A DNA stretch of 64,000 bases from Cheilinus undulatus (GCF_018320785.1 NC_054873.1:25572196-25636195); one strand, 5' to 3'; positions 23,926 through 37,400 are shown, counted from the first letter of the stretch. Numbers and translations are program-made. Notes: generated by a model not told the origin, from the sequence alone.

Positions 23926-25191
23926 GAAAAAAATATCTCTGAATGAAAAAGTTTAAAAGGATGCAGGTAATCCTGTAGTAGACTGTTTTCACCAACTGCC
24001 TTCATAAACTGTGTCAGAAATTACCAAAGAGAGTGTTCTGTGTGTAATTTTATTACGGCCAATATGGAGAACATTTATTTTTATTTGCCTTCACTTTACT
24101 GCTGTGCTTCGATTGTGTATAATTTATTTCAACACTTAATACCATTTTATGCAGAAGTTCAACAGAAATGTTACCAGGTGTTCGTTGATTTTTAATCTCA
24201 GGTCAAACACTTAAAACATTAAGCCAGAAAAAAAAACAAATAGAGACCATATCAGATCTCCTGTGTTAGCTGGGTTCTCTGACTCATCAAGAGAGTATAT
24301 TTTTGTTGCTTCTCGGTTTATATTAATACTGGTGTTGATGTGTTTGTTGGGTTTTGTTTTTGTCACTGTGGTCTTTTCTCTTGGCTGTATGTACAAATCT
24401 AAAAAAATCACCTTTTTTCACTAAAGTATCTTTTTCCCTCCATATTTGAAATGAAATGTCACACATCAGTACTTTTTAAACATTTATTACATTAAAATAC
24501 ATTAGAATGGATGATCATCTGGATAACTTTTATTTGAAATTAAGTTATAATCAGTTTGTGGATATGTTTTGCATGTGCTGTATATTTATTTAGTCTCTTA
24601 AATTGTGTATTTCAGGGTTTTTCAAAGTGGGGTGATGACCCCCAGGGGGAGTTGCTAGGACAGCTGCAAAGACTTGGGAGAAAGAGACGGGAGCATAAAA
24701 AAAGACATCAACTTACATTATTTGTGACAATGCCTTTATGGATATGTCTTTTTACATGGTTTATATCACTGCATATAACAATCTGTTTTCTTTTTCTATG
24801 CCAATATTCTAATTAAAAATAACCCACCACTCTGGCCAATCAGAATCACGCAGCTGTCATAAGTGACAGAGATATCTGCTTCCTGTTAAACTGAACATGA
24901 ACCAGCTGCAAAAGAGCAACAACCACAGAAACAGCTGGGCATTGAAAAATAATTCATATGAAGTATGAAATGCTGTTTACAATAGGACATGGAATCAAGT
25001 GCTTATTGAATGTGAACAAAAATATTGAAATGTGTGAAGAAGCTAAAGAATTAAAGGGAATTTGGTGGGGGTTGCCATTTTAATCTAATGCTACATATAT
25101 GGGGGGCAAACTTAGAGACCCCCTGTTATAAGATAAGATTATTAAAGCAATGTAATCATTCTCTGTATCAATGAATCCTTTGTTGTCTTTT
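23926..25191. other. convergent 3' ends of lmf2 and miox
   Basis: lmf2 (+) and miox (-) end tail to tail 1.27 kb apart. Candidate poly(A) signals are ATTAAA at 24491 (plus strand, lmf2) and AATAAA reading on the minus strand at 24585-24590 (miox). If both are used, the two 3' UTRs overlap by no more than a few dozen bases or not at all. The stretch also contains the hAT-like fragment starting at 24613. Confidence 0.45.
24613..25125. mobile_element. possible hAT-like MITE fragment
   Basis: The left end cagggtttttcaaagtgggg matches a hAT-type terminus common in fish. A possible right end is gaccccctg at 25117-25125. The 8-bp flanks (gtgtattt, ttataaga) do not match, so the right boundary is uncertain. 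It has no coding content. It lies in the presumed miox 3' UTR or just beyond. Confidence 0.4.
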
Positions 25192-28100
25192 TCACCACTT
25201 CAGTATACCAGGACAGTACTTGTCGATCAGACCCTGGTAGTACACCTTCAGCTTGTCGACGTCAGGCAGGTCAGTGGTTTTTGTGTACAGGTCAAATTTG
25301 CTGTAGAGGGACAGAAAATGCAGCGTGAGGTGAAAAAAAAAGCCAGCGGGAGGATTTGTATGTGAGGTAAGAAGATACTCACTTGAACTCTTTAACCCAG
25401 GGAATCATGCTTAGATCTTTGTCATCACACAGATGCATGTAGTCTCCGTGGGAGTGCCAGGGGTAGAATGAATGGAAGCGAATCATATACAAGCCCTGAA
25501 GAAAGACAGGAATGAAGCTCATAGTGGACCAGTTAGAAATACAACAGGTGAGGAAATTCATATTTTTAAATACTTTATTCAAAGGATCAGAAAAAAATAA
25601 GAAATGTAAACTTATATGTCATCCGTGACTTCTATTTCCAAAAGCATATCTTTGCCCACTATTTTGTTTTGATAATCAACTCACCTCCTCTGGGATAGAG
25701 CATTTGTTAAACTTCAGGACTTGGTAGAGATACTCTGAAAAAAATAATGCAAGATTCCAGGCACTAATGAACATAATAGAGTAGCATAAAAGGCCCACAT
25801 TGTCATTGAACAAGCTATAGAAAAATAGTTATTTGCTTTTGATCTCCTAAAACGTTGGGATCCAACCATTTTCCCTTCCATTAATCTTGATGCCAGTCTT
25901 GTTTTATTAAGTAGATGTATTAGTGTAGGCTTGGTAATGGCAGACTTTGTGTTCTTGAACATCTCTTACCATCATGGCCCCAGGACATGAGGATGTTGTT
26001 AAGCCCACAGTTTGCTTTATAGATCCCATTTTCAGTACTGATGAGAAGAAAGAAAAACTAATGTTACACACCACAGTACAATGCTGACATTGACAAGGAA
26101 AGCAGAGTGTCCTTTGAAATAATTACTTATGAATTTAAAAATCTATAGATAGTTTGCCTTTTGTTAAAACTGTTCGATAATGACATAGATTAAAAATGTG
26201 AGAAATCTCCTAGAACATTGCTAAAGGAAAGGTAAATAAAATACAATGTTAAAGTGTTAAATTTGTAAAACCATGGGTTGGGATTACAGGATGAGTTAGT
26301 CCTGATTAGTAAATTAAAGGTGCAGTGTGTAATATTTAGCCCAGTAGTATTTAGTAGAACAAAGCTGGTAAAAATTGATCATAATATCATAAGTAGGCCT
26401 ATTTTAATTAGTGTTTAATCATCTGAATATATGAAAGTGTTTTATTATATGTAGAATAAGCATTTTATTCATACATAGGGAAGGTCCCCTCCGTGGACTC
26501 AGCCATCTTGAATTTTAACATCTTGCATGTTTCTATAGCATCACAGAAGTGAGTAGACAAGTAGACAAGTATTTGATAACTGAACATCAAAATACCCACT
26601 TATATTTGGGATTTTTTTCATCAGGGTTATCCTGGAAGGTGCTGTCTCTGAACACAATAGAGCTCTGAAACTTGCAGCCCACAGGGAAGGTGTCACCAAC
26701 TACAGCCCACTGAAGCGCACACAATAGACTGCTGTTAAAAATGATTTATGTCTGCTTGTTTTCTATGTAAACACACTTAGCTATACAACAACTGTCATAA
26801 TTTCTTACAGCATAAGCATTTTCAGTTTGAGGAGAAGTGTGAGGATATTGTTGTTATACCATCTTTCCCCATGTGACACTTACCTGTGGTTCATCCCAAA
26901 GAGCCATGACTTTCCCAACATCGTGGATCAGACCCACCAGCTGGAACCAGTCTTCAGAGAGACAGTGAGTCATTATGAGACTTGTGCATTTGCTTCTACA
27001 CAGTCTGCATGTGATTCTGTCTCTCCCCCTTATTGTTTACCTTTGTCAGGGTGTGCTTGGCGGATGCCTTCTGCAGTCTGGAAGGCGTGGAAGGAGTTGG
27101 GGAAGTCCACATCAGGATCAGATTCGTCTACCAGCTGGTCCAGAGACATGATCGCATCCATCATCCCCATCTGAGTGTGGGTGCATCCGGTCCATTCAGA
27201 GTGCTGCAGAAAGGCAAGTCAGAACAAAATGTAACAGCTTTCAGTTGACTTTTTAGGAAAACATAGATCAAATTTTCAATCACCTCGAAATGTACGTTTT
27301 TGCATTTCTCTGTAAGAATTTAGAAAATGCACAAAGCAGCTACTTTTACCACCAGGTGTGATATTTTACTTTATAATGCAAACTGAAAGGGCTAGATCTT
27401 CTTTAATATCATTCATCCTTAAAACCCCAAAAACTACAAAAACAGCCTAGAGAAGACAGCATGGTTGAATGATGAATACAGAACAAGACAACCTGTTTGA
27501 GAAAAGTTAAATCATACATTTAGTTCAGGCTTTTTTTCACTTTATGGGCCTAAATGATAACATTATGTTCAGTTCAGGACATGCTACATCAAACAGCAGC
27601 TCTTAGATTTGACTCAGAGCAATAAACCCACAATATTTTCCTCTATATTGATATATGAGGGATGCCAAATGATTTCTAATCATGATAAATCAAAACATTT
27701 CTATATTTTGTGATTAATCCCATTTTGTCATGTTTTGAATTTCTATATTTTGCATTTAAAACTAGTTTGTTTTGCATTTATTTACCGTCTCAAACTAGGG
27801 GTAATGATTTCCTCCCTGGATACAGACCTGCTTTGTTTTCATAATGCCTTGTTGATTTACTTGCCTTTTTATTTACAAAGTCCACCGTTTGGTTTGTATG
27901 CATCAGCTTGTACGTTTTGAACACACGATCAATCAGGCTTCCACTCTGAAATACAAACAAACATGCAACATGAAAATACATTAAAAGCATTATAAACACA
28001 TTACAAATTAACACCTCATAATTGATGCTAATTAACACCATCAGTGTACTCTTTATTTAACACAAGGCTATCACAAGAATAAAATATGTGACACAAGTTC

Positions 28101-28613
28101 TTTTACCCTTAAAAACTACTGGTGTGCAAAAATTTGTAAGCCACTAGAAATAGGAAATGTTTCCATACACCTTAATTAAAAGGAATACAGTATATTAGTG
28201 CACAGAAACAAGATCATTTTAAGTGTGTAATCCTACCACTCCAACAACTGTACTAATAAAATGTACTTAATTTTTATATGTATTGTCTTTTTACAAATAT
28301 GGCATTGCTGTTTAATTATGATGATCTTGATATAGTTATAATGTTTTTCAACTTTAAAGTGTTTTCCACTCTTAAGGAGCTTTGAATTTATACCTCATAG
28401 TTTCTGTAGTCCTCTTTTGCTTTGGTTTCATTCTTCTCTAGATTCGGCCGATATGCCAGAGAGGGGTCTGGACCCTGCATTTAATTTTGAAGACAGAAAA
28501 AATTACTTTATCTAAAGGTAAATAAGACATTCTTTAAAGAAGTGCAATAATTTAGATGAAACTCTATGATATCAGAGTTTTGAATCCACACTTACCAGGT
28601 TGATGACCCTCAT
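25192..28613 (-). CDS. miox: Inositol oxygenase
   Basis: MIOX is a cytosolic di-iron enzyme that cleaves myo-inositol with O2 to D-glucuronate, the first committed step of inositol catabolism, mainly in kidney. Exons, 5' to 3': 28596-28613, 28394-28474, 27865-27945, 27041-27203, 26884-26951, 26600-26709, 25970-26037, 25685-25734, 25383-25495, 25192-25300. They give 286 residues (human 285). All six iron ligands are present: His99 (NSFHAFQ), His124-Asp125 (LIHDVGK), His195 (SWGHDEY), His221 ([10 protein letters not shown]) and Asp254 (NKFDLYTK). Lys128 of the substrate pocket is also kept. The protein ends YCPGILKW. The intron after 27865 begins with GC instead of GT. The gene looks complete and functional. 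Confidence 0.97.
26313..26600. repeat. interspersed repeat resembling a teleost TTAA-type MITE
   Basis: The stretch starts ttaaaggtgcagtgtgtaat and continues through gggaaggtcccctccgtgga and cagccatcttg. I recall this as a dispersed repeat in many teleosts. The opposite terminus is not found, so the copy is partial or diverged. It lies in the miox intron between the exons ending at 26709 and 26037, close to the exon at 26600, and its right edge is uncertain. Confidence 0.45.
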
Positions 28614-28677
28614 GGCTGACAGATGAAGTCTGTGTTGTGTTGGTCTTCTAAAGCTGTCTGCTCTGTTCTACTACTCG

Positions 28678-28683
28678 TTTATA
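28678..28683 (-). promoter_or_regulatory. miox: TATA box of miox
   Basis: The minus strand reads catataaacgag here, 65 bases upstream of the miox ATG. A start site about 30 bases downstream would leave a 5' UTR of roughly 35-40 bases. A TATA promoter suits a tissue-restricted gene. Confidence 0.55.
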
Positions 28684-29149
28684 TGTCGCCTGTTTAAAGT
28701 GTAATGTGCCCTTCACTGTACGCCTTCAAAAACTGTGCACCAATCTCCTGTCACACTTTAACCAAACCTCCACTAACGGGGTGCCCTGTGCTGAACCTTG
28801 GCCTTGTGTATGCGTGTGTGTCCATGAGGTTTTTCATTGATCAGCAAGTTGCCAGTTTTGACTGATGTAGAATGACTCAGTGGTTCTTTGGGTCATATGA
28901 TAGAAAGTTATTTGGTTTATTTATTATTGTGTCCGTATAACTTTATCACATTTAGTACACCAAAACAAAACATTTGCACAGATGGAAGATTAAAAAAATA
29001 CATACATACACACAAAGAATTAGACTCTCACTTCAAAGTTTGATCAAGTAGGCAAATGGACTTGACTGAAGGTTGTTACAGGCTGCAAACAATAAATATA
29101 TTCAAGATTGTAAACCATGTCCAGTAGCCTTTTAGCTCAAACTGATGGT

Positions 29150-29370
29150 ATGTTCACACATAATTGCCTCTGCCAAGGAGGTTATGTGATCAGGTGGGTT
29201 TGTTAGTTTGTTAGTTTGTTTGTTAGCAACATAACTCAAAAAGTTATGGACGGATTTTGATGACATTTTCAGGAAATGTCAGAAATGGCATAAGGAAGAA
29301 GTAATTAGATTTTGGGAGTGATCTGGATCACCATCTGGATCCAGGAATTTTTTTAAAAGATTCGGAACTA
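29150..29370. repeat. dispersed teleost repeat, unclassified
   Basis: The block contains gaggttatgtgatcaggtg, tagcaacataactc, aaaaagttatggacgg and attttgatgacattttcagg. I remember very similar runs scattered across fish genomes. No ends, coding sequence or class can be given from one copy. Confidence 0.45.
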
Positions 29371-31890
29371 TTGGGAGATAGGACTAATGGCAGTGGTCTG
29401 TGCTGTCCGAGTGCTTTTCTTGTTTCCTTTGTTGTCAGATTTTCCCCTTGGTTTGCTTTGTGTTTACACTGTAGCATTATATACCAACCCAAGCTTAGGC
29501 CAATAGAGGGCTGTCCTTATGCTAATATGTCACAGCCTTGTTTTCTTATTCTCCCTCTTTTACCACAAATTTAACAGATATTGCGTGTTTAGTTGCACTT
29601 TGTTCAAACAAGAGGGTCCTGCTCATAAGTACTTTTAAGTTACTTTTTAATTATAACGCCAAAATTAACTCACCAGTTATGTCTATCATAGAAACCCACA
29701 CAAAGAAATGCTAGAATAGTCATTTTTGTTGTTAGCTGCTGTTGTCAACAACCAAAGAAGCATTTGGCCAAAAGTCACTAGTCAACATGGTCACACATTA
29801 AACTGTGACACCAAACAGACACCTCAACAGCAACATGCGAAGGTAGGAGATCAGCTTGTCAGAAGTAGAGGTTCTGGTGACAGAGGTTTCAGACTAAAAT
29901 GGTTGCTGAGCCAGTAGACACTGTCCAGACCTGTGATGTTTACAGATGTTGAAAAGGATGGTGAAAGTGAGAAACACCACCCTTAAGCAGTTTTATGCTG
30001 ATTATCAAATGTAATTCAAACTGCCTAGTAGCCATATTACTGTGTCTGATTAGTAGAGATGCACAATATTTGATTCTTCTTCCTTTCTAATACTTAGACT
30101 GAAGTTGAAATTATATCAATACACAGCTTTTCTGTCCTTTCAATCTAGACAACATGCTTAAATAACAAAAAAAACACTATTTGTCTGTGCAAAAACTGAA
30201 AAAAGTTGTTTTTTGAGTAAAAGAAATATGTCCGACGAAAAGCCATCGTCATAGTTATTGAGCTAAAATGATTAACACTAAATGAATGAGTAAGAGCCGT
30301 CACATGCTCAAACACACACAGAAACACCTAAATAAATAATCATTGATCTTTATGTCTGGGCATTGACCCTGTTACACAACAATTACCCTGGAGATTTATC
30401 AGTATCAAATGTTCACTTACTTCCACACATTGCCTGCCACTGATTAGATGGAAATCTGCTCTGTTTGTTGATCAAAGTTGACCCAAGTGTTCAAACAAGC
30501 TTTAGTCGATGACCCAGTACTTGTAGCTTTAGCTCCACAGAGGAAATGAGGAGTTTGCAACTCTTATATCATTCATGAAATATTACATTACAACTGAAAA
30601 AGATGTTTATTTAAGACACTTTGCAGTTGCATGTATTAGTTGAGTATAAAAATTTACATTGTTCAATGCAAAGTGAAGAGTATTGGTATTTTCTCCTTTT
30701 TTTGAAAATCTACAAATATTTACATTAAATAAATGATAAAAAAAAAAACTAAGAGTGAAATATAAAGTCACTATTTTAGATTGTAAGAATATAAAATGTT
30801 AAGTCATAGAGAAAAACAGCGGTTGTGCTAACCACAGTACAGAGGTTGTGTGAGGGTAGGCTGCAAATTTTGTTTATGCTATTTCTACAAGAAATCAATG
30901 CCTACTTGCACATGCAAATGCTGCAACAAACACCTGAAAGTAAAAGGATTTTTTTTTTTTTTGGATTGGCTATAGGGTTATGTAACCTGCCAACAAACTA
31001 AAATCCACAATGTGAACCATTAAGTCTATCAAGCTGTTAAACACTGCTTTTGTATTTACCCTCACAGCAGACTGTTAGTTAGAAAAGCTCCCAGATGCTC
31101 TTGTTGTTTAACTTTTGTTGAATGTTTGGTGGAGATTTGGTCCAGTCATGAAATCTGATTGGCCTTCTTAAAAGATCAGTGCCAACCAAAGCTTTTGACG
31201 TAAGAACACACCCAAATCTGACCCAGAACTATTTGTGCTAATTGCATAATGGGTAATGATGGTGGCAGGTTTTGATAAAGAAGATGTTCTTGTGGACTAA
31301 AAAAGAAAAAAAACATACTATTAAAGACTGATTGATAGATTGATAATTGAGTGATGATATATAGGAGATGGTGAAGATCTGTGTGCTTAGCTAAATTATA
31401 ACTACTAACGTACAGGTGATAACAATAGAAATGTCAGAGAAAGGTAGAGAATGAAATCATACAAGAAGCTCATCATCTAACATTCTTCAATAATTAACAT
31501 AGCTTGTATAAATGGCCAGAACGGTATAAGCGGTATAGAAAATGGAAGGATGGATGGATTTATTCTGGCAGGAAAGTTTAGCTGTGACAGCAAGCATTGT
31601 GTGAAAATCCAGGTAGTAGAGAGGAGTCTGGCTGCAGACTGTACATTTCTGACTGCTACTCTCACAGACTGTTCACCTGAGACACTGTCTCTGTCAGAAA
31701 GAAAATACACGCTAAAACTTTTCAAGTAAAATAGGAGTGAACTTCCGTTAAGGGTTAGGGTAAGGTAACGATATGGATACCAAAAGTTAAAAACCTGACC
31801 TGCAAAACCTAATTACAAAATGTTTGATAAAGCCGAGTAAACAGGCTGCTTACAGAAATAAAGCTTGCCCTCCATGAAAAACATTCTAAG

Positions 31891-32235
31891 AGTAGCTTAC
31901 GTAGCTCCGTTAGCTGCAAAAGCTATGTAGCAAACGAAGCTACTTGGCTAACATAGCTAAAGCTAAGCTCATAAAGCAGCTACACAAGCTAAGCAGCTAT
32001 GTTATCTCCATAACTACGTTAGTTTTAGCTACGTTTGCTAAAGCTCACATTGCTGAAGCTAACCTAACTTCACTGGCTACATTTTATTGATAACTACATA
32101 GCAACATAGTTAACAATAAAATGTAGCTACCAACTACATTTGCTAAAGCTCACTTTGCTAAAGCTAACTTAACTGGCTACGTAGTACTGGTTAACTATGT
32201 GACTATGTTAGCTGTAGCTAAAGCTAACAAAGCTC
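31891..32235. repeat. AGCT-rich cryptic repeat
   Basis: About 21 AGCT tetramers, mostly as aaagctaa, gtagct or ttagct, occur in 345 bases. A unit containing tttgctaaagctcac, then ttgctgaagctaac or ttgctaaagctaac, recurs near 32034 and 32139 (period about 105). The word is self-complementary, so the block can form many small hairpins. No coding frame crosses it. Confidence 0.8.
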
Positions 32236-32763
32236 AAGTGAGCCACTGCTTATAAAACTACTTCTAAAATGTGTTTAAATATAATTTAATCCTGGTTTAG
32301 AGCTTTGATATTTTCTTTGTGAAACATTATTTAGTCTGGAATGTTTGAAATGTGGTTATTTCATGAAAATAACTTCCAGACTTTGTTTATGAATAAAGTT
32401 GCATCAAAACACATCTAAAACTGGAAATACATTGTAATGGCAATTTATGGCACTTCCATTCTGAAAGAGACTGCGTCTTAGATCAACTGTGATAGTAGCT
32501 GTCACAGACATACCGTCTGCAGCCAGACTGTCTTGTAACTGTCTCACCATAGAAAAATGATTGTCCTTTCATTTTGAAAAGCATACTGGAGGTGTTTTGC
32601 CCCATTTTACATGATTTATTCCTTGAAGGCATTTACAGGCAGTAGGCCAAATCTTACTAGCAGCTGTATAAATGTTCTTAATCTAAACTATGAGGACTTT
32701 AACATTAAACAAGACAAACTCACAACACAGACACATAAGTTACAAACTATGGTTTGACTTCTT

Positions 32764-32769
32764 TTTATT
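32764..32769 (-). promoter_or_regulatory. adm2: possible adm2 polyadenylation signal
   Basis: AATAAA reads on the minus strand here, 1.7 kb downstream of the adm2 stop. It is one of several candidates, and its use is inferred only from position. Confidence 0.3.
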
Positions 32770-33714
32770 AAACAACAGCATTATTGAAAAAACAAAAACA
32801 AAGTTAAAGCAACAAAAGGTTTTACAAGTGACACTTGCGTGTGGAGCGTGTTCACATGGGCACAAAGATTTGGCTTATTTACAGCATCATGATATTATTC
32901 ATATTAAGTCGAATAAAACATTTAATTCAAGTTAAACTGTTGGTCAATAAAAGTAAAGTGCTTTCATGTGTTCCTAATTATATTTAACCTGTCACACAAA
33001 CAGCAGTTAAAATAATCTGATGCACAGAGAAAAGCAGACGATATAAAGCTAAAGAGAAATGTTAATTAGTCAACATCCACTCTGATTTTTAATTTGGATT
33101 GGTAAAGGCATCAACACTATAAGGCCTTGAGATAAGAAAACCAGTTAAGACTAAAAAAAACTATGTAAGGACAATGCTGATACAGTACATCAAGGATTAA
33201 CAGTTTGCAGGTTAAAAGCATTTGACTGCGTAGTTTGCTTCGCTACGGTTCACATGTTAGGAGACGATCTATCTGTTAAGAAGCACTCAGACAGTTTGTG
33301 GATTAGGGTTAGTGGTTATTTTGGCTAAGTGCGCACTGTGGGGTTTTGGGTGAAGGGTTAACTGGGTTTGATTGGAAGTTATTCTTAGTTTCTGTTCCCA
33401 CAGAAGTAAAGCTACTTGCTCACTGAGGGAGATGAACATACTTTTGAGGGACATAGTGGATTAGCTTTGAGCTCAGGTTAGTTCAGATCAGCAGGATCAC
33501 CAATGATGACGATAGCAGACATTAGACAGGAAGGCCAATCTGACAGAGCTTCTCTGGCTCACAGTTTCACATTTATCTGAATGGTTATTTTTCATTTAAA
33601 CACCTACAGCAGGTTAAGACTTTAAGGTAACTTTTGTTTGTGCTGACCTGCACATCATACACTGGACTAGTTTATCTGTAGGTCATAATAATATGCCATT
33701 GGGGTCATGGCTAT

Positions 33715-33915
33715 CCAAAGCTTGACCCAAAAGAGGTAACTGGGCTTGGTTTAGGTTCTTGATGACCTTTTGTTGCCCCTCCAATAGGCTTCTTCACTTC
33801 TAAAACTGATGCCCACTCTGGCCCAATTAGAGCGAAGAAGTCTTTTGGAGGAGAGATGGAAAATCTTCAAGAACCCTAACCAAGTCAAATTGCCTCTTTT
33901 TGGACCAAGCATTGG
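33715..33915. repeat. 200-bp imperfect hairpin (fold-back element)
   Basis: The left arm (33715-33802) and right arm (33828-33915) are reverse complements over nearly 90 bases with scattered mismatches. Matched words include ccaaagcttg with caagcattgg, aagaggtaa with ttgcctctt, and gcttcttcactct-like with agagcgaagaag. The loop is about 25 bases. It lies 0.5 kb past the adm2 stop and may be within its 3' UTR. Confidence 0.75.
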
Positions 33916-34443
33916 TTATAATAGTATATTACTTATTATAAAAGTTACTTAGATCAAGAAAAAATAGTATTACTACCTGACTGATTAATTGGGCAAGAAA
34001 TTATGCAAATGTTTGGCCACTTTGTGAAAATCAGATTATCTCAGCCTCCAAATATTTGAAAGTTAAACCACTAGTGAAAGGCCTGAAAATCTTGACCACA
34101 ACAATGGATCCAGGAAGTGGTCCTGAATACTGCAGGGAGATCAGTGAGGCACTGATAAGAGATGTGTTTCTGGCTTTCATGTCTTTGAATGAGCGTCAAC
34201 AGCATCATAAAGCTTTTTGTAGTTTTGTTTAGTCACTGTTATCTTTTTGTTAAGGAGCTGGTCTGGCAGTGGTCTGGTTTAAGACAAGGCCCTAAAGTCT
34301 GATGTGAAATCCCACACTTAGTATGCCTAACATCCATCTGTTCTAGGACACATTAAAGGCCCATTTTTGTCTCCGAGTGGCTTTGATGAAGCAAATTTTC
34401 ACTGTTTTTCAGTAAAAGCATTTCACCAGCTTGCTGTGTGGTC

Positions 34444-37400
34444 TTAGCCATAACTGTGTGGACTTCGAGGATTAATGGGGGAGGATTCTTCTCTCCCGCT
34501 CTGTCCAATCAGCTGGTAGAGACGATGGCTGAGGTTCTGAACCTGACAGGTGCCCAGGACACACCCCACCCTCATCAGATGACTGTGGCCTCTTGTGCCG
34601 CCAATGTTGGCATGACGGCGACCCCGTGACCTGCGCCGAGTGACAGGCATTTCCTGTAGTGAAGCGCTGCTTTCATCAAGCAACAGTTTGGAAAACTTCG
34701 ACTGGGGCTCTTTGTGCTGCATGGCCCTCCAGGTGATATGCTTGTCTCCATGGTCGAAGTGGTTGTCAGTGGCTACAAAGAGGTCAGACACAGTGGGTGA
34801 GGTGGCAGCTAAAGACAACTTTGGGTGTTTAGAAGATCGGGGTGAAGTCAATCTGGAATGACAAAAAGAGAAACAAAAACATAATTAGATGTAATGCAAA
34901 AACTGTGAAACACAGCCGTTGACAAGAGATGCTGAGCAGTCACATGGATTGCCTGCTTAGATGTCTGACTGGAATTTAATCACTGCAAGAAAATGAAATG
35001 CCTCACAGGAAGTCAAGCTTATACCACAGAAACGTCCCCTGTTCTCGATTTGTGGCTCTTTTTAAACAAGGATTTGAACAGAGAGAGTACATGAAAGAAG
35101 GTCAGAAAGAACAATAGGAGAGAGATTATTGACCCATCCATCCCAGGCATTCCTTGGTTTGGTGAGATATGAAATCTCTCAGGCCAGCTGGTCCCTTCCA
35201 AATGGACCTGCCATCCATCCTTTTTTTTACACTGCTTAACTCATTTGGGGTTGTAGGGGGCAGTACCCTATCCAAGCTGTCATTGGTCTCCCTCTGATGC
35301 AAAGAAGTAGCAGATCTTTTACTTACCTTCCAAGACTAAGCCTAGCCAAGCAACAGAAGAAAGTCCTCTCCGACTCCAATGGAGGCCAACATGCACCAGA
35401 AAGTGACTGACTTTATACCAAGGATGTAAACATCTTTAGGTAAAGTGAGGTACTGCAAACTCATCTTTACGTGAACTTCCCCCTCATGCCTTTAGAGAAT
35501 GATGTGCTCTTTCTCTGAGTCAATAATTGAAATTTTAAACCAGTAGTGCAAAATAAACATTAAAGGTGTTACTGTAAACACTTCAGACAACTAAATACTG
35601 CTTTGCTCATCTTTACGTGGGCTGGCTGAACAAAGTTAAAGAGTGTTGAGCTCTTTCTCCCAGTCAATAATTGAAATTTTGGACCAAGTGAGACGATAAC
35701 CATCACTTCCATCTGCTTTATTACCAACACAGCAAAAAGAGTTATATTTCTAGTTAATCAACAACAGTATTGGAGCAGAGCAGCAGGGGAGGGAGACCAC
35801 AGCAACGACCACAAGGCACATTGGAAATGGAAGTAAGAAGCTCCTCCAGCAACACTCCTGTTAAGTGTTTGGTAAGTGCATTCTTTATTGCATCCCTGCT
35901 GATAAACTTAGTTTTTTTCTCAAATCTTAGCAACACTGTTTTTCCTATTCATACAGCCTTTCTTTTTCAGTTGTTTAAGAGTTCTGCCACTTGAGACAGC
36001 AGTCCTGTTTGGACTAGACAAAAATTATAAAGCCGTCAGTAACTGAAGTACCACAGGAAACGGCACTCTTCTTGTCCCTAAAACAAACCTGCAGAGTTTT
36101 CAGCAAAACTTTGATTAGCTTTGACGACTTGATCCTTTTGAACTGGTTACTCATTCATTAATTATATCCCACTAATAAGCACCCTGATCACATTAATTTC
36201 AGTTTTCATGTCCTAAGAAATTACTGCAACAGGAAGGAATTAAGTAGGCATCATGATTAATTCAAGAGGATATCATCTCTAGTTGTTTTGTTTTGCATTA
36301 CATTTTGCATCCTTGAATATTTTTGACTGATATCAAAACTGTGCCTCTGTACCTTTTTGGTATGTGATCTTAGTTTAACTTTGGGAATTTTAGAGGTGTT
36401 TAATGTTTTTTGGGATGGAAATACTTTTAGTATCAATTCATCCATTTGCTTGTGTGATCCATGAAAAAGGCACTTTACCAATTATCACAGGTATAACAAT
36501 TGGCCATGTTTACCGATGTTTTTGCTTAAGTAACTGAAGATGCATGGCCCCTGTGCTCACTTCACTAACCACCAGAATTATAGCTGTCAAGTGAAAATAA
36601 GTCTGCATGTTTGTACAATTGAGTGAGGTGAGATGCAAAAGAGAGATCTACTGTTTGTGTTTGTTTATTGTGAAAGTGGGCCAGAATAGCATATGATCTT
36701 TATCCTGAAACTAATCCTGACTGGTATTCTGATCACTCTCCTGGCTGGACACCTTGGGCCCTGACTGCCAACACACACACATGCATACACTTATTTATTT
36801 CCGCACCCACTCCTTGACTAAATCATTGTTGTAAGTTTCACCAGGAAGTTTGTATGACTGCCCAACTCTGCTGACTGCTTTGAACTTTTTTAATTGAATT
36901 TTGCAGTTCTGGACAAAAGCTAAACAGGTACAAAAACACAAATACACACACACACACATTATGTGAGTTGGTGGGTCATTTGTTGTCACCTGGCAAGAGG
37001 CATGTGACTGCCTGGCAACATGCATAACAAAGCAAACCTACATATCTCCAACAGCCTGCTTCAGTATGCTCACGACTTCATAGCTTTTCCTAAACACAAT
37101 AACCGACTCACACATGCATGCATATACATACATCATAAAAGCCACCTGTGGTGAAGACAGAAACTGTTGTCTCTGAAGGAAAAGGCACTTGGTGCTGAGG
37201 TACCTCCATGTACAAAAATGTGTACACCACTTAACGGCTCTCCAGTGTAACAGGCAGAGTTTTCAGCACCAACATGCGACTGAATGAGAGTGTATGTCTG
37301 GACCAGGTGGAAACCATCATGCTAGTAGCTCTTTAGTGCTTACTTAGGCACAACCAGTGGTATAATGCAGGGTATACGCAGAGTATAAGCACTTACTGTA

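Larger units (their letters stand above)
28684..32763. other. intergenic, miox to adm2
   Basis: About 4 kb with no gene that I can support. It contains a dispersed repeat (29150-29370), a short SINE- or LINE-tail-like word gcggtatagaaaatgg with atggatgg (31529-31560), and the AGCT-rich block at 31891-32235. The remainder is AT-rich, unremarkable sequence. Confidence 0.5.
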
